DNA from: CAWCON01 sp963797185
GTDB lineage: Bacteria > Patescibacteriota > Saccharimonadia > Saccharimonadales > UBA4665
NCBI GenBank assembly: GCA_963797185.1
Contig: CAWCON010000001.1
Span: 124,001 to 188,000 of the forward strand
DNA: 64,000 nucleotides
Direction: 5' to 3'
Shown: in pieces, positions 17,601 to 26,118 of the stretch
Position numbering within the stretch: position 1 is the first letter of the stretch
Layout of the letters: each line of letters begins with the position of its first letter
Notes under the pieces: model-generated
Database searches by the model: none
What the model was told of the DNA's origin: nothing
What the model saw: only the letters and a program-made list of their open reading frames with translations
Made by a program: the position numbers and the translations under genes

Positions 17601-18902
17601 ATGCATATTTTCTTCTCGGGTATTGGGGGTACTGCAATCGGTCCATTAGCGATGATTGCCCAACAGGCGGGTTTTAGCGTATCGGGTTCGGATAAGCAAA
17701 CCTCGCAATACGTTACTTATTTAAAGCAACACGGTATTGATACTATCAGCATTGGCCAGACAAAGGAGCAAATTGCCGCCGTTCACAAAGTTCACCCGAT
17801 TGATTGGTTTGTATATACTTCAGCTCTCACACTGGAAAATGCCAGCGCTCCTGAGCTAGCGTTTTGCAAGCAACAATCGATCAGGATCAGTAAACGTGAT
17901 GAGTTTCTTAACTTTATCCTTGAACAGAAGAAGCTGAAATTAATAGCCGTTGCCGGTACTCATGGTAAAACTACCACTACGTCAATGCTCACTTGGCTTT
18001 TTAAAGAATTACGTTTGCCGATAAGTTATTCAGTTGGTGCCAAAATAAGTTTTGGTGAGATGGGGCAATACCAGGCGGATAGTAAGTTTTTTGTTTATGA
18101 AGCCGATGAGTTTGATCGTAATTTCTTATCATTCAATTCGTATTTCAGCTTAATCACTGGAGTAAGTTGGGATCATCACGAAATTTACAAAACTCGTTCG
18201 GATTACCAAGCTGCCTTCCGCGATTTCATTGCCCAGAGCAACCGAACGATTATTTGGCAGGAAGATTTTGATTATCTTGGCCTGGAAACAGCCCCTAGCA
18301 ATATGCTGGTTCAGGCAACCGACAATCCTGTTATAGACTTTGTAACGCTGAAAGGTCGCTATAATCGGTTGGATGCTTGGTTAGCTATTCAAAGTGTTCA
18401 TCGGCTTCAGAAGACTTCGATAGCTGATTTGATTGCAATCATGAACCGTTTTCCTGGCTTGAGCCGTCGAATGGAAGGAATTGTACCAGGTTTGTTTAGC
18501 GACTATGCTCATACCCCGGAAAAAATCCAGGGATGCATGAGCGTTGCCTTTGAGACAGCTGCAGCTACCAACCAACCGATTGTTGTTATATACGAGCCGC
18601 TTACTAATCGTCGACAGCACTACATGATCGATGAGTATAAAGACTGTTTTAATGGAGCCAGTAAACTGTATTGGCTCCCGAGCTATTTAGCTCGCGAAGA
18701 TCCTCTGCAAGCAGTTATTTCTCCACAGGAAATGATCAATCATTTAAGCGATCCAAAAATAGCAGAAGCCGCCGAAATAGGAAGTGAGTTTAAGAAAAAG
18801 ATTAAGCAACATCTCGCTAATGGTGACATGGTTGTCGCTATGGCCGGAGGGGGTGGTAACAGTCTTGATGAATGGCTGCGTCGTGAGTTTACAGATAAAT
18901 GA
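17601..18902 (+). CDS. murC: Mur ligase, MurC/Mpl type
   Basis: An ATP-dependent ligase that most resembles UDP-N-acetylmuramate-alanine ligase (MurC) or its recycling relative Mpl. The 433-residue protein has an N-terminal GIGGTAIGPLA nucleotide-sugar motif, ATP loop AGTHGKTTTTSM about residues 117-128, and EADEFDRNFL, characteristic of this branch. A central H-bearing DYAHTPEKI corresponds to the conserved Mur DYAH motif. No other mur genes are adjacent, so MurC versus Mpl is not settled. Its 3' end overlaps the convergent 684-residue gene by 14 bases. Confidence 0.85.
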   Translation: MHIFFSGIGGTAIGPLAMIAQQAGFSVSGSDKQTSQYVTYLKQHGIDTISIGQTKEQIAAVHKVHPIDWFVYTSALTLENASAPELAFCKQQSIRISKRDEFLNFILEQKKLKLIAVAGTHGKTTTTSMLTWLFKELRLPISYSVGAKISFGEMGQYQADSKFFVYEADEFDRNFLSFNSYFSLITGVSWDHHEIYKTRSDYQAAFRDFIAQSNRTIIWQEDFDYLGLETAPSNMLVQATDNPVIDFVTLKGRYNRLDAWLAIQSVHRLQKTSIADLIAIMNRFPGLSRRMEGIVPGLFSDYAHTPEKIQGCMSVAFETAAATNQPIVVIYEPLTNRRQHYMIDEYKDCFNGASKLYWLPSYLAREDPLQAVISPQEMINHLSDPKIAEAAEIGSEFKKKIKQHLANGDMVVAMAGGGGNSLDEWLRREFTDK

Positions 18903-20943
18903 CAAGCACTAGTGTAATGATCACTACGACAAGTATTCCCCACAGCCATGTATCCGGTATTACACTTTGGTAGTTACGTCGATCGCGCAGAGTCGACTCA
19001 AGGCGGTTCGCAAGCGTCGTTGGGCGCTTTTGTGATGAGGCTGAAGATGGCGTTGAGGCTGGACTAGCAGAAGACAACCCAAGATCAGTAACGCCACCGA
19101 CAGCCAGTTGACCGCTGGCTGTGGCGATAACATCTTCTTCCTGATTGTCGTTGTCTTTTGTTTCGTGCCCGCGTTCACGTTGGAACTCGTCTCCGTAATG
19201 AAAGACCGGATTCTCTACTGCTCGTCCGGTTTGGTTATCAACCTCAATGTTATGCCAAACGCTTGATTCGACATGATGATTGTCCGGCACTTCAGGTAAT
19301 TGTCCGGCTTGCGCTTCTGGTGCCGGTCTTGAGCCTCCTTGGTAGCCGGGGAATATATCGGCTAATTTGCGTTCGAATTCAAGCTGAGAATGATTAGGCT
19401 GATTGGTTTCACCCGTAATTAATGGTGCCGGTATTGATGTCTCAGCGAGCGAAGACGGCCTTACATTCGGATCGGACTCAGTTTGTTCGGAGCCCGCCCA
19501 AACTGAGTCAATTTGACGAACAACAGATGGATCCTGCTCAATTGCCGCAGTAGCGTTCGGTGACGGTACGGTTGTTTCTGTCTCAGGTTTAAAGTGGAGC
19601 GTGTTAGCGGGATAGGCTACGGAAGTTTGTTCAATGGTCGATTGTGGTTTTTTGGCGGGGAGTTCAGGTTTGGGGGCGTCAAGAGAATTTGGAGGTGTAT
19701 CGGTGTCGGATGGATTATTTGGTAATTGTTCAGAAGCAGGAGTAGTTGGGTAGGTAGCAATATTCGACTCTTCTGCTAATCCATCATTGTTTTGAGTTGT
19801 CTCGGCTGATGCTTGGGTCAGCAAAGTATGCTGACGGATGATCTCGTCAATAGTCGGTTTCTTGTTGATTTCGTTCTGATTATCCTGGATACCATCTTGA
19901 GTGCGAGATAACCCAGTCTCTGTCTGAGCTTGTTGCTGTTGTAATTTGTCGATTCTCTCGTTTTGCTGTTTGGTCTTTTGCTCGAACTTTTTTTGAATAC
20001 GCCGATTCCGACGTCGTCCCAACCAGCTGCCAGCAATCAAGCCGACCAGCAGCCCGTGTGATTCGTTACGACGAGTTGCATCATTAACGATTTTCTCCAC
20101 TGTGGCGGTGTTGGTAGCTGGCGCCGTCGCCAAATTAGGATTAATGGCTGCTGAGTTTGTAGTTAGTTCTGGTCGTTGCCACTCATTGGTTGGATTGTGG
20201 ATAGCCGGGGGTATATATTCTGCTCTCGTTGTTGGAGGGGACGGTTCTGGTTCAGGGAAGGTAGGCCTCTGGTTATGGTCAATTGGCGGTTCGGGTGGTT
20301 GATTGTTATCACTGCTTGCCTCAGTTTCTGGCTGAGGTGGTATTGACGGAACTGACTCGAGCGGAACCGTTTGTCTTTGTTCGACGTGGCTTGGCGCTAC
20401 CGGCTCACCTGCTTGGTTGGGTGTCTCGTTTTCGTTCATGTCTTCCTCGGGACGTTTTAGGTGTACTTCATTTGCTTCGACTGTTTCATGCAAAGGAATT
20501 TCCAGTTCTTTATTGAGATCGAGTGGTATCGAAACAAATCGAGCGGTCTCGGGAATGGTCGTTTCGCGTTCTTGAATCGGGGTGACTGACTGGTGAGACT
20601 CAACCAAGCTAACTGCTTCATAAGCTGGTACGACTGTCGTTACTGGGTTGTCTGTCTCGGTTTTCTCAGCCTCATCATCGGAAGTTGCAGTCTCCTCATT
20701 GTTCTCATGAACGTTACGATGTTCCTGGGGTGTCTTATGGATTGCTTGCGATAAGAACTCTTCTAGTACCGTAGTTGGAGGTTCTGGACCCTTTTCACGT
20801 CTTGGTTTTTCTCCAAATGGAAACGATAATCGCTTACTAGGCGATTTTAGTTTTTCTTCGTTAGTGTCGCCTTGCTTCTTATCCTTGTCGGGAAGCTGCG
20901 GTCCGCCGTCTGGAGGCCATATGCCTGGCTCGTGATAATTCAT
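18889..20943 (-). CDS. Large disordered membrane protein with coiled coil
   Basis: A 684-residue low-complexity protein, rich in Pro, Thr, Glu, Gln and Asn. A hydrophobic patch (GLLVGLIAGSWLG, near 300) followed by many Arg/Lys leads into a Gln-rich coiled coil at about 315-365. The extreme C-terminus is a single membrane helix (about 664-683) with no charged tail. Most of the chain is predicted disordered. It could be a tail-anchored or surface-spanning structural protein. No family is recognised. It convergently overlaps the Mur ligase by 14 bases. Confidence 0.75.
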   Translation of the reverse strand: MNYHEPGIWPPDGGPQLPDKDKKQGDTNEEKLKSPSKRLSFPFGEKPRREKGPEPPTTVLEEFLSQAIHKTPQEHRNVHENNEETATSDDEAEKTETDNPVTTVVPAYEAVSLVESHQSVTPIQERETTIPETARFVSIPLDLNKELEIPLHETVEANEVHLKRPEEDMNENETPNQAGEPVAPSHVEQRQTVPLESVPSIPPQPETEASSDNNQPPEPPIDHNQRPTFPEPEPSPPTTRAEYIPPAIHNPTNEWQRPELTTNSAAINPNLATAPATNTATVEKIVNDATRRNESHGLLVGLIAGSWLGRRRNRRIQKKFEQKTKQQNERIDKLQQQQAQTETGLSRTQDGIQDNQNEINKKPTIDEIIRQHTLLTQASAETTQNNDGLAEESNIATYPTTPASEQLPNNPSDTDTPPNSLDAPKPELPAKKPQSTIEQTSVAYPANTLHFKPETETTVPSPNATAAIEQDPSVVRQIDSVWAGSEQTESDPNVRPSSLAETSIPAPLITGETNQPNHSQLEFERKLADIFPGYQGGSRPAPEAQAGQLPEVPDNHHVESSVWHNIEVDNQTGRAVENPVFHYGDEFQRERGHETKDNDNQEEDVIATASGQLAVGGVTDLGLSSASPASTPSSASSQKRPTTLANRLESTLRDRRNYQSVIPDTWLWGILVVVIITLVLVIYL

Positions 20944-21064
20944 GTATGTCCTGTGCCGAAGAATTAGTTGGTTCTTATTATTTACTCTTATGTATCTAAA
21001 ATTACAACCGCTCTAAATAGTATTGCTGAATGCATTGAGCTTCGTCTGTGATTATTGGTAGCTA

Positions 21065-21658
21065 TTATGATGTGAGTCGCCCTGTTTCTGGATCGATTAC
21101 AACCGCACCTTCTCTTATAATATCAACTGCATCATCAACCACTTGAATTATAGTTGACGAAGGTCGTCCGGTTAAGTCTCCACCATCAACGTAGAAATCA
21201 ACTGTTTCGCCAAATAAAGTTTGAATATCACTGAAGCTACCGATAGTTGGACTACCCGGCTGATTTGCGCTGGTAGTTAATAAAGGTCCAGTTTTCTCTA
21301 GCAACTTATGAATTGTAGCTGGTTTTGGTATTCGCAGAGCTAAGCTGTTTTTCCCTAAGGCCAGATAATCAAGTGACGTTTCGGAGGGAATAATGATACT
21401 GATAGCATTTGGCCAGAAATAACTAATGGCTGTAAGATAACGACGAGTAATGCCCATAGCAATAAACTGATCAACACTACTTCCAATTACTGTACCCGGT
21501 TTATTATGGCGCGACTTTAAACCGTACAGACGTTTAACGGCTGTCGGATTAAGAGCGCTACAGACAATTCCGTAGACAGTATCAGTCGGCACTATGCCAA
21601 CCTTCCCGCTACGCAGCAAATCTACAACCTCGTTGTTAAAGCTGGTAAAAACACGCAT
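21065..21658 (-). CDS. tsaC: Threonylcarbamoyl-AMP synthase (TsaC/Sua5/YrdC)
   Basis: Makes threonylcarbamoyl-AMP from threonine, bicarbonate and ATP, the first step of the t6A modification of ANN-decoding tRNAs. The 197-residue protein has the YrdC hallmark VPTDTVYGIVCSA and then RLYGLKSRHNKP, where Lys and Arg bind substrate. STTTSANQPGSP-like wording appears as TTSANQPGSP near residue 130. It lacks the Sua5 C-terminal domain, so it is the short TsaC form. It lies between two large disordered-protein genes. Confidence 0.92.
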   Translation of the reverse strand: MRVFTSFNNEVVDLLRSGKVGIVPTDTVYGIVCSALNPTAVKRLYGLKSRHNKPGTVIGSSVDQFIAMGITRRYLTAISYFWPNAISIIIPSETSLDYLALGKNSLALRIPKPATIHKLLEKTGPLLTTSANQPGSPTIGSFSDIQTLFGETVDFYVDGGDLTGRPSSTIIQVVDDAVDIIREGAVVIDPETGRLTS

Positions 21659-21754
21659 AAAATATAAAACCTTAGGGTTGACTGATGATTATTTTTCTCA
21701 CACAAAAGTATAACAGATAGCGGGTCTATTTATAAATGAAAAGTTACCATGACA

Positions 21755-22789
21755 CTAGCTCTTATGGAAGGCAAGGATAACTAAAACGATAATAACGATA
21801 ATAAGGACGATGCCGGTTACTATTGCAACCATGGGCATACCACCGGCCTTTGAGGCAATTTTGACTTGGGAGGGTGCCTCAACGCCAACTGGTGGTGTTG
21901 TTTCGGTTGGAATAGTAGGACCGTCTGAGCTCATAGTAATAGAGGGAGAAGGACTAACATCCGGACTGGGAGGAGGTGGCGGAGGTGAAGCGGCAGGTGG
22001 CTCTGGGTCGGCTGGTGGTGGGGTGAAGGAAGGAGTTGACGAATCGGAATCAGCGTCATCGCTTGACGGAGTGCTTATATCTGAATCGCTCTCAGTTGAT
22101 GAGCTACTAACGGGTGAATCAGTTGTCTCGGAACTGCTGTCCGATGATGAGTCGTGGTTGTCTTGGCTTGGCCATGCAGATGAGGCAGTTGCTGTTGTAT
22201 CAGTTGTGGCGTCAGTCGATGCGGTTGCATCGCTACTGGAATCGGTAGGCTCCGGGTAGGCAGAAGTTATGCTTGGTGCGGTGGTATCTGTTGCTATCGT
22301 TGGATCATCTGAAGTGTCAGCGGTTGGAACTGGATAGGTTAGTTTAGTATCTTGATTAATGCTTGGTTCAGACACGTCAGAACTGTCACTTGAAGCTGCT
22401 TCACTTGTGTCGCTCGGTAGTGAAGGTGCTGGATCAGAGGGAGTCGTTTCGGTGGTGATTGCATCAGTTGAATCAGGCGTACTGGAGCTATCTGTGCTTG
22501 GTGTATCGTCGCTGTCACCGCCACTTGATAGTAGGTCGTTTACAGGATCAACCACCTCGTCTGTATTAACTTGAGGGTCGCTCGTTTCTGGTGTATCGCT
22601 GTCAGATGATTGATGATCTGATGACAGTCCACTAGAAATTATTGGTTCTGTTGAAGATTCGCTTGCGTTACCTTCAGCAGAGTCTTGATCAGATGATTGA
22701 TTGTCATCTGGTTTCTGCAGTGGTGGCATTGATAGGTCCATACTTTGTCGGCTCCGTTTATGATGATGAAAGCGTTCATACCCAATCAA
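21755..22789 (-). CDS. Ser/Asp/Thr-rich repetitive membrane protein
   Basis: A 344-residue protein, most of which (about 15-300) is Ser, Asp, Thr and Pro in irregular SD/ST repeats, with a proline-rich run near 265-285. One membrane helix lies at about 318-341 with a short basic end. The composition is like the stalk regions of Gram-positive surface proteins. It could extend from the cell, but the absence of a clear N-terminal signal peptide leaves orientation open. No family is recognised. Confidence 0.72.
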   Translation of the reverse strand: MIGYERFHHHKRSRQSMDLSMPPLQKPDDNQSSDQDSAEGNASESSTEPIISSGLSSDHQSSDSDTPETSDPQVNTDEVVDPVNDLLSSGGDSDDTPSTDSSSTPDSTDAITTETTPSDPAPSLPSDTSEAASSDSSDVSEPSINQDTKLTYPVPTADTSDDPTIATDTTAPSITSAYPEPTDSSSDATASTDATTDTTATASSAWPSQDNHDSSSDSSSETTDSPVSSSSTESDSDISTPSSDDADSDSSTPSFTPPPADPEPPAASPPPPPPSPDVSPSPSITMSSDGPTIPTETTPPVGVEAPSQVKIASKAGGMPMVAIVTGIVLIIVIIVLVILAFHKS

Positions 22790-22850
22790 TACTATTTTAT
22801 AGTAGCCAGGTTGAGCTTACGCTTATTTTATCATACGCATGTCCGATTTT

Positions 22851-23702
22851 TTACAATAATTCAAAGTAGCTGCCGTTTTGTCTAATAAAACCTTCTTGTT
22901 GCAATGCTGGCAAGATAACGGGAAGGCGTTCGTCGGTGATAGTGGTTTTAAGTTGCTGATAGGTGGTTGGACCATTAATCAAGATCCGTAGGACCTGTCC
23001 TCTGACCTGACGAACTGAACCAGCAAATGGTGACTGTCGCTTGTAGTGAGCACTGGCCCGGCTCGCCTCAATCCCTGAACGCTTAAGGGAAGCTCCATAA
23101 TCCATGAGTGCCCAGTAAAACTCGCGCGGATTGTCGGGGGTCAGTGTTTGTGCCAGCAAAGGAAGAAGCTGCTTATCTGTTACCGAATCGGTTTCTTTAA
23201 AGAAAGTATGAATGAAAACCGTTCGGATATTGGTTTCGACGAAAATTGCCGGTTCGTTAAAGGCGTATACCAGTATTGCGCCAGCCGTATGTTCTCCAAT
23301 TCCCGGAAGTGACTCTAATGCTTTCCGGTCATTGGGAAACTTTCCATGGTAGACAGTGGCCACTACACCAGCCGTCTGGAGTAAATAGCGTGCCCTGCGG
23401 TTGTAGCCAAGCCCTTGCCATACTCGCAAAACGTCGGCCAATGTAGCGTTTGCTAGGCTTTGCACATCAGGAAACGATTCAATGAATTTCTCATAGAATG
23501 GTGTTACTCGACTAACCTGGGTCTGTTGTAACATGATTTCGGAAACAACAATTTTGTAAGGGTCAAACTGGCCATGTGCGTCCGGTAGTCTCCACGGCAT
23601 CGATCGCTGATGTTGTATAAAAAACTTTCTTAGTTCAGCCCGAAATAATGCAATTTCAGCACTGTCTAATACTTCTGCCGAAATCATCTTATGGATGCTC
23701 AT
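22851..23702 (-). CDS. mutY: MutY-like adenine DNA glycosylase lacking the FeS cluster
   Basis: Removes adenine mispaired with 8-oxoguanine. The 283-residue protein has the helix-hairpin-helix LPGIGEHTAG, the catalytic Glu in SEIMLQQTQV (Glu55), and the YGASLKRSGI stretch where MutY normally begins its four-cysteine FeS loop. None of those four cysteines is present. The second catalytic position, normally Asp in the LDGNV motif, reads FVETN (Glu156). The C-terminal 8-oxoG-recognition domain is absent or very short. It is MutY-like rather than endonuclease III by overall motif order, but activity on A:oxoG is not certain. Confidence 0.85.
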   Translation of the reverse strand: MSIHKMISAEVLDSAEIALFRAELRKFFIQHQRSMPWRLPDAHGQFDPYKIVVSEIMLQQTQVSRVTPFYEKFIESFPDVQSLANATLADVLRVWQGLGYNRRARYLLQTAGVVATVYHGKFPNDRKALESLPGIGEHTAGAILVYAFNEPAIFVETNIRTVFIHTFFKETDSVTDKQLLPLLAQTLTPDNPREFYWALMDYGASLKRSGIEASRASAHYKRQSPFAGSVRQVRGQVLRILINGPTTYQQLKTTITDERLPVILPALQQEGFIRQNGSYFELL

Positions 23703-23759
23703 AGTCTCAGTATAACAGTGGCCCTTTTGGGGGTGTTATGAAGTCCTTGACAAGCATGA

Positions 23760-23908
23760 GCATGAAGGCATACGCTTCATGTATGACGAATTTTGTAGCA
23801 GAACGCTACTTACTTCATAGCACATAATGAAGCGAGTATTGCTTACTTAATTTGTCATTAAAAACGTATAAACAAAAATTAACCTCCCGATAATTCGGGA
23901 GGTTTTTT
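23760..23908 (+). ncRNA. Candidate structured small RNA or attenuator before the DMT transporter
   Basis: No gene lies between 23703 and 23932, but the plus strand can form three successive hairpins: ATGAAG/CTTCAT (23762-23780), GTAGC/GCTAC with a five-base loop (23795-23809), and CTTCAT/ATGAAG (23813-23832). They lead into a perfect terminator at 23883-23908. A TTGACA lies at 23747-23752, though the matching -10 is weak. It may be a stand-alone RNA or a leader controlling the next gene. No known Rfam motif was recognised. Confidence 0.45.
23883..23908 (+). terminator. Intrinsic terminator upstream of the transporter gene
   Basis: CCTCCCGA and TCGGGAGG pair perfectly around TAAT and are followed by six T. 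The upstream coding gene points the other way, so the terminator must serve a non-coding transcript. Confidence 0.93.
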
Positions 23909-23920
23909 GATGAGGTTCGC

Positions 23921-23926
23921 TACAAT
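23921..23926 (+). promoter_or_regulatory. -10 box, leaderless arrangement
   Basis: TACAAT ends six bases before the ATG at 23933 and lies after the terminator, so the transporter could have its own leaderless transcript. Confidence 0.45.
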
Positions 23927-23932
23927 GATCCT

Positions 23933-24793
23933 ATGCTAACAATTACTATCGTGGCCGCATTGATTGCCGCGTTACTCAATGCTCTATCGACCATATTGCA
24001 GCGAATGGCAACCGGCCAGCCTGATGCGCAGCGTCTCTATAAACGAGATTTTATTGCGACTGTTTTAAAGCAGCGTCTATGGATCATCGGAACGTTGTTG
24101 GAAATTACTGGCTTTATTGCTCAAGCGGCTGCGCTCCGCAAAGGATCGTTAGTACTCGTAGAACCCTTATTGACGACAAATTTAATTTTCTTGATGCTGA
24201 TGCTGCATTTTCGGTTTTCAATGCGTACCGGCATCAAAGAGTGGTTGGCAGTTGTTGCAATCTGCGGTGGACTAAGTAGTTTATTGGTTGCAGCTAACCC
24301 CCGCAGCGGAAAGTTCCTGCCTCACGCTACTGCCTGGGTATTGGTAACCCTTGTGACCGGTGGTGTTATTCTTATAAGTGTCTTTGTTGTTAGAAGTAAG
24401 TTGTCAGACAAAGCGAGGGCCGCAGTTGGTGGCCTCGGTGCCGGTATTAACTTTGCATTGACGGCAGCATTAACGAAATTAGTTATGGAGCAGCTTAATT
24501 TCGGTATTGGTTATGTGCTTACGCATTGGGCGCTATACGGATTGATCGTTGCCGGCTTAATTTCGGTTATGGTGATGCAGAGTGCTTACGGGGCTGGTCC
24601 ACTTGCTATTTCACTGCCTGCGATTGAAATTGCTGACCCTACTCTCAGTGTTGTTTTTGGCATTTTTCTATTCGGCGACAGCGTCGCACATAACGGTATT
24701 AATATGGTGTTCGAGATACTCGGAGCAATTGTAGTAGTGATAGGCATTTTATTAATGACCAGCTCAAAACGAATCCATCAAACCAGTTTGTAA
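23933..24793 (+). CDS. DMT-superfamily transporter (EamA/NIPA-like)
   Basis: A 286-residue membrane protein with nine or ten helices arranged as two similar halves, as in EamA and NIPA-like magnesium transporters. An ALLNALSTILQRMA helix opens the protein, LVEPLLTTNLIF closes the first repeat, and IEIADPTLSVVFGIFLFGD sits in the second, both typical of DMT proteins. The substrate is unknown. It is preceded by the structured RNA and terminator, which may regulate it. Confidence 0.85.
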   Translation: MLTITIVAALIAALLNALSTILQRMATGQPDAQRLYKRDFIATVLKQRLWIIGTLLEITGFIAQAAALRKGSLVLVEPLLTTNLIFLMLMLHFRFSMRTGIKEWLAVVAICGGLSSLLVAANPRSGKFLPHATAWVLVTLVTGGVILISVFVVRSKLSDKARAAVGGLGAGINFALTAALTKLVMEQLNFGIGYVLTHWALYGLIVAGLISVMVMQSAYGAGPLAISLPAIEIADPTLSVVFGIFLFGDSVAHNGINMVFEILGAIVVVIGILLMTSSKRIHQTSL

Positions 24794-24802
24794 CACACGT
24801 TT

Positions 24803-26116
24803 TTAGGGAGTAAGCCGGTTGATATCTCTCGGAAACAGGATGGCTTCTTTAACGTTACCAAGGCCGACTGTTTTTTCGACAAAACGATCAATACCAAACC
24901 CGCAACCACCGTGAGCTGGCAACCCGTATTTAAAGCCCAGCAAATAGTGGACGAAGCCAGGGTGGGTCGGATCAAGTCCTTTTGCTTTCATATTCTCAAT
25001 CAGTTGGTCGTAATGATGCTCACGCATTGGGCAGGTAGCAATTTCAACGCCTCGAAAAAGTAAATCAGCAGCTAAGACTGTTGCGGGGTTCTCGGGGTTA
25101 ACCATTTGATAGAATTTGTGGGCTTCAATTGGTAGTTCGGTAGCAAAAATCGTTTCGCAACCGTCATGCTCTTTAGCGTATTCACAGATCCATTTCTCTT
25201 CATCGGGTGTAAGATCCTTTTCCTGGGTTGTGTCTTTGTTGTTGGCTTTTGAATAGAGTTCATGAATGTGAGCTACAGTATAGCGTGGGAATTTTTCCTT
25301 TATAACCAAATCAGGTGCCCCCAGACTTTTTAGCTCATCACCAAATTGTTCATAGGTTTTGCTTAAAGCGAAGTAGGTCATATCCTGAACCATATTAAGG
25401 ACATCCTCATGACCCTTAATGAAACCCATTTCTATGTCGAGCATGGTTACTTCTGATACGTGTCGCGTTGTAGCACTTAATTCAGCCCGATAGGTAGGAG
25501 CTATCTCAAAGACTCTCTCAAAAACGCCCACCATAATTTGTTTATAGAATTGTGGGCTTTGAGCTAGGGTTGCTTCTTTACCAAAGTAGTCTAATTTAAA
25601 GACCTCTGCTCCGCCCTCGGTGGCACCGGCTAGAAGTTTCGGAGTGTGGATCTCAACGAAATCATTATTCTGCAGGAACTCTCGAAGCAGACGAGTGATA
25701 CCACCCCGAATCCGGAAAATCTTTTGTTCTTGTAAGTTGCGAAGTCCAATCACACGGTTATCGAATAATGTATCAAGGTTTTCGGGTCTGTGGCTCAGCG
25801 GTTTGTCGATTTCAATCGGTGGTTCGTCACGGACCGGCACGAGGATAGTCAGTGTCGGGTCATGTAGCTCAACTCCTCCTGGTGCCCTGGATTCCTCTTT
25901 GACCGTTCCTTCTATCTGCAGCACTGTACCGATTTGCATCCCGCGTAGTTTTTCGACTTCAGCTTTATCCTGAACAACGATTTGCATCAGTCCGCTGCGG
26001 TCTCGTAAATTGATAAACGTCAGACCGCCTAATAGTCGCTTTTTATGAAGCCAACCTTCCAGCCGGATTTTTGCTTCCTTATGCTCCGGAGCTTGACGGA
26101 TTAACGTTCTGTCCAT
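24803..26116 (-). CDS. aspS: Aspartyl-tRNA synthetase, archaeal-type, likely non-discriminating
   Basis: Class II synthetase charging aspartate to tRNA-Asp and probably tRNA-Asn. At 437 residues it is the short archaeal/eukaryal-like form rather than the about 590-residue bacterial form with its GAD insertion. The OB-fold anticodon domain (about 1-105) is followed by motif 2 (FEIAPTYRAELS) and motif 3 (GCGFGIDR). A His at GWLHKKR occupies the place associated in the literature with relaxed anticodon recognition, so Asp-tRNA-Asn amidation by GatCAB is expected. It follows the CBS gene with a two-base gap. Confidence 0.92.
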   Translation of the reverse strand: MDRTLIRQAPEHKEAKIRLEGWLHKKRLLGGLTFINLRDRSGLMQIVVQDKAEVEKLRGMQIGTVLQIEGTVKEESRAPGGVELHDPTLTILVPVRDEPPIEIDKPLSHRPENLDTLFDNRVIGLRNLQEQKIFRIRGGITRLLREFLQNNDFVEIHTPKLLAGATEGGAEVFKLDYFGKEATLAQSPQFYKQIMVGVFERVFEIAPTYRAELSATTRHVSEVTMLDIEMGFIKGHEDVLNMVQDMTYFALSKTYEQFGDELKSLGAPDLVIKEKFPRYTVAHIHELYSKANNKDTTQEKDLTPDEEKWICEYAKEHDGCETIFATELPIEAHKFYQMVNPENPATVLAADLLFRGVEIATCPMREHHYDQLIENMKAKGLDPTHPGFVHYLLGFKYGLPAHGGCGFGIDRFVEKTVGLGNVKEAILFPRDINRLTP

Positions 26117-26118
26117 AA

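Noticed and set aside
21810..22259. A Gly/Ser/Val-rich 149-residue plus-strand frame
   Set aside because: It mirrors the Ser/Asp codons of the minus-strand 344-residue gene and has no independent signal.
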